Shown in pieces: positions 40,236 to 48,676 of a stretch of 64,000 bases of DNA. The translations under genes were made by a program, and so were the position numbers. The notes under the pieces were generated by a model that saw nothing but the letters and a program-made list of their open reading frames with translations, did no database searches and was not told the DNA's origin. The stretch lies in NCBI GenBank assembly GCA_964035575.1, contig OZ037907.1, forward strand, positions 372,001 to 436,000, given 5' to 3'. Position 1 is the stretch's first letter. Every line of letters starts with the position of its first letter. Source of the DNA: Rhynchopus sp. YZ270_cl-10 (taxonomy: Eukaryota > Euglenozoa > Diplonemea > Diplonemida > Diplonemidae).

Positions 40236-41317
40236 TTTGCGGAGGTCACGTACAATTTCTACAGGGGGCAGTGAAATAAGAATGGCATTATTCAACTCAC
40301 GTGAAATAAAGTTTTGGTCGTAAAATAGCCGTAGCGTGAAAATAAGATGCCTTTATTCGTTTTTTATTTTCACTCGAGCCTTATTTCACGCAGAGAAATA
40401 CGTTGGAGTAGCCGCAAAAACGCACTTTATTCACAGTAATATAAAGCTTTTTTTAGCGTGAATATAAAGTGAAATAAAATCCTTTTATTTTCACGCACCC
40501 CAGAACCACTGTTTCCACTCAGAATACACCACTATTTCAGGCCATTTTGGCTTGAAAAAGTCCAAAAATGAATTTTTTTGTGTCAATACAGTGAATACAG
40601 CACGTCTGTGACACACAACGCAGATAAGTCGACCTGTGTGTGCACATGTGCGACTGGATTCACTGTCGCAAGCTGCGGCAGTGTGCTGCGGGCTACATCG
40701 GTTACCCTGCGTGCACAGAGTGCACAGACGACGTGCACTGCAGCTCGCACAGCAGTGCTGTGGCACACAACGTGAACAAGACGGAGTGCTCGTGCACGTG
40801 CAACGCTCGCTTTACGTGTGACGTGACGAGTGTGCTGCTGGGTTTGCGGGGTACCCGAACTGCACGGAGTGCACTGTGATTGATCACTGCAACGGACACA
40901 CGGGGGCGTGACTGTGTCGGCATACAAGGCAACATGTGTCTGCGACACACGCTACCACCAGTGGAGTGGGATTGGGTCACTTGCGCTCAGAAATGCATAC
41001 TTTTGACCGGAATGATTTGTGAGTGTATTGATGTGTTTGTTCACAGGTGCCAGCCAGTTTTAAAACAGGGTCGTGAGTGCACGCTACAGCGTGCCGCGAA
41101 CTGCGTGTGTGAGTGAAGCTGCCCAGCACGCACACTCCATTTGTCACCAAAAAAGTGAGATACTATGTGCATAAAAACCACGATTCTGCTTCAGGACTTT
41201 TCCAACTTGCTTTTTGGGCCGTCACAAACACCACCGTAGACAATACACGTATATTTTTTCATAACACCTACCCTATTTGACTGCCCCCTGTAGAAATTGT
41301 ACTTTGACCTCCGCAAA
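40236..41317. mobile_element. 1.08-kb TIR element carrying Cys-rich gene debris
   Basis: The inverted ends are about 42 bp, starting TTTGCGGAGGTCA and containing TACAATTTCTACAGGGGGCA. The similarity extends weakly outward (TTTTATTC), so the exact border and target duplication are uncertain. No transposase is seen. The interior is mostly the Cys-rich coding-like segment at 40560-41116. This looks like a non-autonomous element that captured part of a host surface-protein gene. Confidence 0.75.
40560..41116 (+). pseudogene. EGF-like Cys-rich surface-protein fragment
   Basis: Plus-strand frames encode tight Cys-rich units of EGF/tenascin style, for example STCVCTCATGFTVASCG, CAAGYIGYPACTECTDDVHC and TECSCTCNARFTCD. 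The repeated order (CxCTC...GF, then GYP.CTECT, then HC..HS) is that of extracellular repeat proteins. The units lie in more than one frame and there is no signal peptide or membrane helix, so this is a gene fragment inside the TIR element rather than a working gene. Confidence 0.6.
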
Positions 41318-41344
41318 CGCTGAATAAAATATTGTATTCATGTT

Positions 41345-41477
41345 AAATAAGATTCATATTTCACGCTCCCTGGCCTGGAGACACGCGTTTCATAATTTTC
41401 ACTCGCTACGCTCGTGAAAATTAACCCACTTGTGACTCCAGTCCGGGAGCGTGAAATAATGGGAATCTTATTTCACG
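41345..41477. mobile_element. Foldback with TTCACGCTCCC arms
   Basis: The arms TTCACGCTCCC / GGGAGCGTGAA enclose further inverted parts (CTGGAGACAC / GTGACTCCAG and ATTTTCAC / GTGAAAAT). AAATAAGATTC / GAATCTTATTT lies outside. Related GTGAAATAAG repeats occur at 40270-40510. Confidence 0.6.
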
Positions 41478-42007
41478 TGAATAAATAGTTATTTTTTTTT
41501 TTACTTTATTTTTTGTTCGACAATCACCTGTCCGAGGACTTTTTTTTTTTTTTTTTTTTTTTTTTGAAAAATTGTTGGAATAGTGTAGTTGCCACCTTTG
41601 CAACTGCTCCACTGTCTTTTAAATTGTTTCTTATTTCATTTGAAAGAAAGCTAAATTATTAGTCCTCTTTTTTTGTGTTTAATTGCAAATATATTGACGT
41701 TAGTTAGTAAAAGAGACCCATCGTCAAAAGAAAAAAACTGCCTTAAAAAAGTTATCAAAGAACGGGATGCTATCACGAAACGAAAAATAAATGAAAAAAA
41801 AATGCTACTTAACCGAACCTCAACAAACAAAGCCAGAAAAATAGACGTTTATGTAGGCAAGAGGGACACCATTGCGTTGAGTATCTACCCACTTACCAAT
41901 GGGGGATAAATACACAAAAAAAAACACACGCACACAATACTATCCATACGCTGTTATATACTGCTAGGCGGGTGCAAGAGAAAAGGGAAAACAAAAGAAA
42001 AGAAACT

Positions 42008-42115
42008 TGACTTGAAATACAAAAGCCCTCTTGTGAACAGTGTACCTTGGTATGACCGGGGTGTACACCCCAACCGTGCAGTCCTACCTATTATCCGTTT
42101 CGTGGTCTACATCTG
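42008..42115 (+). repeat. TTGAAATACAAAGCCCTCTCGTG module, long copy
   Basis: Order: CTTGAAATACAAA.GCCCTC, TTGTGAACAGTGTACCTTGG, TATGACCGG, then CCCCAACCGTGCAGTCCTAC and CGTGGTCTACATCTGATAA. Other copies: 4780-4862, 34965-35045, 38150-38215, 43102-43153, 46865-46940, 63160-63215. All are on the plus strand. It is followed directly by an AACGCCTC module (42121-42200) and a GTGC-type hairpin (42237-42268). Confidence 0.7.
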
Positions 42116-43656
42116 ATAAAGAAAGTGAAGGTTGATGTGTGCAAAACGCCTCTGGGACGCAGGGCAGCTGACACACTCTGTGGGTTATTTGAACCCCCAA
42201 GAGTGTTGCGAGTTGCTTACAAAGAAAACTCATACGATGAATGCGCGTCTCATGCACACACATCGTTATACGAAAAAAAAAAGAACAAAAGACAAGATCA
42301 TCAGCCTTGACATCAAAACAAAACAAAATAAAATTAGGGCGAGGTTTCACGAGGCATAACACTACCTCTACCCCATGCAACACACACACACACACGGGGT
42401 AAATTTTTTTTCTTCATTTTTTTTTCCCTCTGTGTTTCAACATTTCCCCCCATTTTTTTTTGTAAAATTTTTCGCAGATAAAGGCTAGGTTAAAAAAGGT
42501 TAAAAGGGGGGTCAAAGGTTTGGCTTGAAAGATGAATCGCACCTCTGTGAATTCACATACAATCTCAAGCGGAGTAAAAAAAAAAGGGGGGGTGACATTT
42601 GCACCCTCTGGCCGTGTGGGAGCAGTGCTCGATGTCATCCAAAAAAAGAGGAATTTTTTGTTGTTGTTGTTGTGTCACTCACAGTACTGTATATATTTGT
42701 TAATGTGTATTGTATCACGCTATCTGACTTGCATGCAAAATGTAATACAGCACCCATATCATGCACAAGACGAAAACGCTCATGCAAGGATTGATCTCAA
42801 GAAAGAGACGGAGTACGGTATTCTCCCCAACAGGAAAGGTTTTCATATACTTTCTATTCTGCTGAATAGAAGGAACAATCTTGAAGCACCAAACGTCTCT
42901 ACGAACGTTGGTAAGACTATAAATATTCGTTAAAAAGTGAAAGAGGAGAAGGAAAGAGGGGGGGAAAAACAGAACAAAAAAAAAAACTATTTGAATAAAA
43001 ATTGAACAGCAGCATGAGAGCCACAGGAAAAGAGAGAGAAAAAAAAAAGTTGTTAAGAAGATCTTCAGCCTCACACTGCATTGGTCACCATTAAATAAGT
43101 TGGCTTGAAATACAAAGCCCTCTCGTGACAGTGTACCTTGGTATGACCGGCTGTAGTGGGAAATAGAGAAGAAGAGGTTATAGATGCAGACATCTCCACG
43201 GACGCAGACACTACTCTCGGTTATAGAATTGCAGACAAAAAAAACGTTGAAATTGTGCAAATGACTTTCCAGACACTGGTGGAAGCAGGCATTGGACAAA
43301 GTTAAAACAAATGATAACTACATTCTCGAGAGAAATATTGGAGCAATATTTCGGGAGGTGACAACCACTAAGGGTACGGATTTTCCGAGCCGAACGGAAA
43401 ATACCTTCAAATATTTCCCAAGAGTTTTGTAATTTTATTTTCCAAAAATGGCAGGGAAATACTGACACTTTACCGTCCCTGCCGAAGCAATTTCGGGGAT
43501 AAAAAAATGGCAGTTGTTGATGCAGGCACCTCCGACCCACGATGCCAACCATTTAAACTCCCCCCCCTTTTATCGTGTGAGTGCATTAAGGGGCAGAACT
43601 CCTATATTCCCCATTTCGTTACAAAAAACAGAACAAAAATAAAGACAATAACAACC

Positions 43657-43827
43657 ATACAATGCAACGAGGCCAAGAATAGGCCTCGCTAAGGCCGGCT
43701 CAGGCGTGACTGAGGCGTACTAATAATACTCATGCGTGAAGGTAAGTATTAGCGCACCTCAGCCACGCCTCAGGTAGACTTCTAGACATGCCTATTTTCA
43801 GGCGTCGTCAGCCTTGTTGCATTGTAT
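43657..43827. mobile_element. MITE with ATACAATGCAACGAGGC ends
   Basis: The 17-bp ends are inverted with one mismatch. A second inner inverted pair is GCGTGACTGAGGCG / CGCCTCAGCCACGC. A partial relative lies at 4395-4500 (TGCAACGAGGCTAAG ... CCTCAGCCACGCC). Confidence 0.7.
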
Positions 43828-44112
43828 GCACAACCCATCCTGTCTCTCAAATCAATATTTTTTTGTGAATTTTTTACTCAAAATTGTCCAAAAAAATAAA
43901 ATAAATACCTTTGAAAAAGCGCCGGAAATATTAAAAAACTCCGCTTTCTTCAGGCGAAATGAGACTGACCAGAACCGGTTTTTTTGCGTCAAAAAAAGGG
44001 AGAAGCTGTTGGTAGCCAAAAAACACCCACCCTCACACCCCAGAGAAAATCCCAACATTTTTTAACGTATCATCACAACACTGCAAAAAACACCCAAACC
44101 CTCTCCAAAAAA

Positions 44113-46468
44113 TCACATAACCGAGCAGACCGACGCACAGGCAGCTTCAGGGTTACATCCGGTTCCATCATCACACGAGCTGCCCCAGCCTGCATCGGAC
44201 ACTGCCACTGGGGCAGCTCCTCCCCCTCCCCCTCCTCCTCCTCGCACACGCCGTGAACGTGCCGCATTTGATGTCTGCCTGCGGGAGCTGCTACGGGAGG
44301 CTCTGCTGTCGTGAGAGTGGAGGCTGCGCGCTGTGCTGCTGCCACCGAGGCTGCGTTGTGGGGATGCGTTTTTGTTGCGTCTGAGGGGCGGCCGTTCTCC
44401 GTTGCGGTACTTCCACAGAAAGGCACGTTGGATGAGTGCTGCGTTCTCGTGTTCGTTGACACGTCGTTCGTGTCGGCGCTGTACAACAGAAGACGTCGGT
44501 GCTGCCGCAATCGCAACACGGTAGTCGCTAATGCTATGCAGCGCAGTGCACGACAAAGACAGCGCCACCTGGCCCTCCCCACAGCACGGTGTCGCCTGTA
44601 TCTTTGCGTTGCGCAGCTCTGTTGTAGGGAAGCTTGTGTCTTGGAGCCAAGGGTGGCGGAGCACATCATGTGCGTGTGGTCGGCTGCGTGGCTCGAATTG
44701 CATCATGTCGCTGAGCAGACCAAGTACACCCTCGCGTTCGAAGTCCTCCTGCACCCCGCTCTTCCAGCATGCGTCCAGGACATCCGCAAGTGAGCGTTTG
44801 GGGCTGAGCTCGCCCATCTCCTCAAGAACCCCGCTCTCGCCAGCGCGGTCAATGGGGTTGCGTGAAAAGGAGCGCCCCGAAGAAAGTGGTGACGAAGCAG
44901 GTGTGGTGGCGGTAGAGCTTGCGTGCTCGCTGTTCACCTCGGCGATCAGTAATGAGTTGTCTGGAACAGGGCAGGTGCCGAGGATGAGTTCGAGTTGGTG
45001 CTGGTCGTCCTGGCCAGGGAAGAGCGGGACGCCGGTAAGCAGCTCGGCGAGAATGCACCCAACACTCCACATGTCGGACGCAGGTGTGGCCTGCCGTGAG
45101 CACAGCAGCACCTCGGGTGCGCGGTACCACTGTGTCTGCACGTAGTCGGGGTTGTCGCTCACAGTCGTGGACGCGCCTGCGGAGAGCGTGCGGGCCAGGC
45201 CAAAGTCGGAGAGGAACAGCTTCGGTGTGTCGTCAATCAGGATGTTCGACAGCTTCAGGTCTCTGTGCACAACACCGCGTGCGTGCATGTACGAGAGGGC
45301 TGAGGTGAGCTGCAGCATGAACCACTTCTTGTGCTGCAGGAGCAGCTGCCGCTGTGCCAGCAGGTCCTCAAGGGTGTGCGAGATGAAGGGCATCACGAGG
45401 TGCACGTCGCGTTTGTTCCCGTTCACGATGATGTCGTTCAGGGGGACGATGTTTGGGTGCCGCAGCTCTTGCATGATCAGGATCTCACGGTAGGTGCGCT
45501 GCCCGAGCACGGGGTGCGACCAGGCGTCGTAGATCGTTTTGATTGCAACTGTGTTGTTTGATGTACGGTGCCGGGCACGGTGCACCACGCCATACGCACC
45601 ACAGCCGACCGCAAGCCCCACTTCATACTTTCGGAGCACGTCTTTCGCGTCGCCGTTGAAGGCGAGGTTCGAGAGGCCGATCTTCGGCTTCTCATGCGAG
45701 AGCACCCTGCTTGGCGTTACAGGCGCCACTGCCCACTCTGTGGAGTCGCCCTTGATGTAGAGGTGGTGGCGGTGCTCCTTTATCAACGCCTTCATCCCAT
45801 CCGCCATCGCTGTCACCTTCTCCGAGCGCCCTGCAAACTGTCTGTCCTGCGCCTTCTCTGCATGCGCTGCGAACTCTGCTTCAATGCTTACCTGTGGGTT
45901 CATATTGGCATATTATATAAAAATTGGAGAAAAAAAAAAAACATACCTTCGCCCGCTGAGCATGCACCAACCCTGCACGAAGAAAAAGCCATCGGGAAGG
46001 GTCTACCAATATGCGTCTCTCCTGCGGCACGCTTTTGTTGTATTTTTTGACAATTTTTGACACCGCGATGGAGTTGAGATACATAAACCAGAGGACCAGG
46101 ATGACGTCGTCGTACACATTTGAGAGCTGCATGAGGGCAACGCCTTGCTCCTGAGGGCGGCAGGCAGATGCGCGAAGCGAGCGGCTATGGTTAATCGCTT
46201 TGCGCACCCTCTGTAGGGAGCGCAGCTTGCGCTTCACAGCATCGTTTACACGGCACAACTCATTTTCGAGGTTCTTCTCGAACGTATTCCGTATCTGATC
46301 TGCCGACCCTTCCAGCCCCGACGGCGAGTCCGAGTCTGACAACCCACCCTCCTGCTCGCTCATCAACGCATACTCTAGCAGCTCCTTCAGCTTGTCGTAC
46401 CACAGTACGGTATCCTCCACGCCATGTTGCTGAGTGACTTCGCGTAAAAAACGCCCAAACCCGACCAT
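44113..46468 (-). CDS. SPX domain fused to MAPK/CDK-like protein kinase with CaaX box (copy B)
   Basis: Two exons: 46468-45947 and 45891-44113, with a 55-bp GTATGT...CCACAG intron at the same protein position as copy A; 766 residues. The SPX part (MVGFGRFLREVTQQHG) has Y24/K28 and SKIVKKYNK, the same spacing as copy A. The kinase core is nearly identical to copy A from the N-lobe through LGTCPVPDNS. It then carries a different insert of about 50 residues (EVNSEHASSTATTPASSPLS...) before ADVLDACWKSGV. The C-terminal region is a Ser/Arg-rich tail ending in CSVM, another farnesylation-type CaaX box, with an extra Cys four residues upstream. A 29-bp minisatellite lies just 5' of the start. Same inferred role as copy A; the differing inserts and tails suggest distinct regulation or targets. 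Confidence 0.9.
45892..45946 (-). other. Intron (55 bp) joining SPX and kinase exons, copy B
   Basis: GCGAAG-GTATGT donor and AACCCACAG-GTAAGC acceptor, phase zero. It matches the intron of copy A in position but not in sequence. Confidence 0.85.
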
Positions 46469-46532
46469 CCACACAAAAAAGGATGTCTTGGGACAAGAGG
46501 GGAAGCAGAAGGGGAGAGGGAGAGAGAGGGAG

Positions 46533-46682
46533 AGGAGGGCAGGTAGTGTGTTGTGTCTGTGAGGAGGGCAGGTAGTGTGTTGTGTCTGTGAGGAGGGCAG
46601 GTAGTGTGTTGTGTCTGTGAGGAGGGCAGGTAGTGTGTTGTGTCTGTGAGGAGGGCAGGTAGTGTGTTGTGTCTGTGAGGAG
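46533..46682. repeat. 29-bp minisatellite, about five copies
   Basis: Unit GAGGAGGGCAGGTAGTGTGT plus TGTGTCTGT, repeated with almost no differences, about 65 bp upstream of the start of SPX-kinase B. It probably lies in the promoter or 5' leader. Copy A lacks it. Confidence 0.85.
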
Positions 46683-47628
46683 AAGGTGTGAAGTGGTGGT
46701 TGTGGAAGAGAGGAGAAATGGGGGGAGAGGAAAAAGCGGTTGACTTGAAAAATAGGCCATGCTTTCACACCGAGGATCGGTACTGAAGATCATGTATCGA
46801 GCAAGCTTTTACCCTTATGCTCTACGTGAGATTTCTGTTCTCACTGAGCTTGCCTTAGGACACCTACAAAGCCCTCTCGTGAACAGTGTACCTGGACACC
46901 CCAATCATGCAGTCCGACATCCATTTCGTGGTTTACATCTATAATAAAAAATCCTCCGCCTTTTTTTTTATTGTGTCCTCCCTCACATTCATTCCTCGGG
47001 GGGATGGGGGGTGGGAAGCACCTTGTTTTTTTGTTTGTGTCGACAATCCCCTAAGGACCCGCTTGGGGAACCTAGAGTCTGTACTCAATGTGTGGCCGAA
47101 GCCTTTTGTACTACGGAAGGTATAGTTTTTTTTGTTTTTTTTTTTTGCTTTTCTTCGTTTTTTGCTTTTTTTTTTCGTATATAACAGCTTAGATAATTAC
47201 CCCCCCTCCCCTCCCGCCCCCCCCGCTTCTCCAGCCCATAATATTTGGGTTCATTTTAAGAAACCCTTTCAAAAAAAAATATCCTGATTTTGCATCCAAT
47301 TGAGATTGGGACCAAGAGGAAAGGTACTGGGGGGGATTTCCTGTGTGTATCTCGCGTGTCACGCAGTCACGCCTCCATCAAGTCACACAAAAAAGGAAAA
47401 AAAAATACGTACAGACAAATTCGTATACTATACTTACTATTGTAGCAAACAGTAAAGCACTAAAGGGTGTAACATGTACTCCCCTTCCTTCGTACAGGGA
47501 AAAAAAAAAAAAGAGAAGTTGAAAAAGTGCAAACGCCTCACCGGTTCATCGGCGGACACAGGCACCTGCTTCTCCACGGGGTTATCGAACCCCAGAGAGC
47601 ACTTCATTCAAAAAATATTTCGTATACT

Positions 47629-47672
47629 TTCTATTCTACTGAATAGAAGGTTTTACGGGGTGCACTAAATGT
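47629..47672 (+). repeat. Double-hairpin module TTCTATTC / GGTGCACTAAATGTACC
   Basis: Two adjacent stems: TTCTATTC-TACT-GAATAGAA and GGTGCA-CTAAA-TGTACC. Another full copy is at 28135-28190 and a first-hairpin-only copy is at 42843-42875. Confidence 0.65.
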
Positions 47673-47845
47673 ACCGACAAAAAAAGAAATGCGCAGGTTT
47701 AGCGAACCTTGCGCTGGAATTTCATATCACACAAGAATAAAAGAGAAAAAAAATATATGTAAAGCTGATATAGCGCAGACAGCTCTGGGTGATGCAGGCA
47801 AAAGCTGCCAAGCAGGAGTTTCTAAGGTGAAAAAAATGGATTTGT

Positions 47846-47880
47846 AAGATGAATCTGAGCCTCTCGTGTTCAGTCACCTT
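47846..47880 (+). repeat. Hairpin module with CTGAG/TTCAG stem
   Basis: AAGATGAATCTGAGCCTCTC, then GTGTTCAGTCACCTT. Compared with other copies, inner-stem A-T is replaced by G-C on both sides (CTAA/TTAG to CTGA/TCAG), a compensatory change. Confidence 0.7.
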
Positions 47881-48117
47881 TAAAAAAAAAAAGTGGGTGC
47901 TCTCGAAGATGGCCAGAGGAAAGAAAAACCGACATCGCTTTTCAAAAAAAATAAAAGAAACCCCGTAGTGGGTACGTTCCTTCGTGAAGTGGGGAGAAAA
48001 AAAAAAAACGCCACTGTAATATTATCGTCAAAACTGTGAACCTTGCGGGTTTACAAGGCTTATTTAAGCTGGGATGAATTTTTTGGGGGTCGGGGGGGGA
48101 AGTAGCGTAATGAGGCA

Positions 48118-48226
48118 GTATTGTGATGGGAGCCCATTGGAATACGCAAAATACATCACAATGCATGTATTGTGATGTATTTTTTGATGTATTTTGCGTT
48201 TTCCAATGGGCTCCCAGCACAATACT
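48118..48226. mobile_element. Foldback with AGTATTGTG..GGGAGCCCATT arms
   Basis: Nearly the whole 109 bp is an inverted repeat: AGTATTGTG, TGGGAGCCCATTGGAA and ACGCAAAATACATCA in one arm and their complements in the other, with a short TGTATTGTGATG centre. Partly similar ATTGTGATGTACAT sequence lies at 14719-14776. Confidence 0.7.
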
Positions 48227-48676
48227 CCCACCATTAGGGCAGCGGGTAAAGTAATGGTGAACCTTGCTAGAAGGGAGTGGGGAGGGTCGGACGTAACAAA
48301 AAGAGAGAGAAGGAAAAAAAAAAACAAATAGAACAAAATAATGTATCCCCGCTCATGTGCACACACACACACACCCTTTCCGCCCTCTGCACACCATAGA
48401 CCTTCACAATACGATTCAAAAACCGTAAATCCGAAGTCTTATTTCCAAAGTTTTTTGCAAAAATGAGAACCTTCCGCATTTTTTTCGCGTATAAAAAATT
48501 AGCAACAACAAAACACAAATTAAGCACATCCACACACCCGGCCAAGATTCCTTTCCCCCTTTTTTTTTTCGAGGCAAAAAAACCCCCCACAGTCACCCGA
48601 AGTTTCGTTTTCTTTTGTCGTACATCCCTACCACTTCCCACTGTGGCTCACCCACTTTAACTTATTTTGGCTGTCA

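Larger units (their letters stand above)
37379..44112. other. 6.7-kb gene-free region rich in modules and TIR elements
   Basis: Foldback at 37464-37563. Modules at 38082-38125, 38150-38215, 38769-38802, 39019-39052, 39398-39491, 39693-39728, 39763-39828, 40095-40129, 42008-42115, 42121-42200, 42237-42268, 42843-42875, 43102-43153 and 43510-43550. PolyA-tailed repeats at 38566-38626 and 41566-41616. GGTCAGA-type palindromes at 39308-39384. TIR element at 40236-41317, foldback at 41345-41477, MITE at 43657-43827. I see no intact gene. Confidence 0.6.
46469..48676. other. Intergenic region with minisatellite, modules and a foldback
   Basis: 29-bp minisatellite at 46533-46682. Modules at 46865-46940, 47034-47126, 47513-47594, 47629-47672 and 47846-47880. 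Foldback at 48118-48226. No gene is seen. Confidence 0.6.

Noticed and set aside
46533-46768. His/Thr/Pro-rich N-terminal extension of SPX-kinase B
   Set aside because: It is the 29-bp minisatellite in frame; SPX domains start at the MVGFG-type residues and copy A starts at the same place.
47580-47596. tRNA T-arm (GGTTATCGAACCCC)
   Set aside because: The loop has an extra base, no acceptor stem or anticodon arm can be drawn, and the sequence recurs as a small hairpin at the end of a repeat module.
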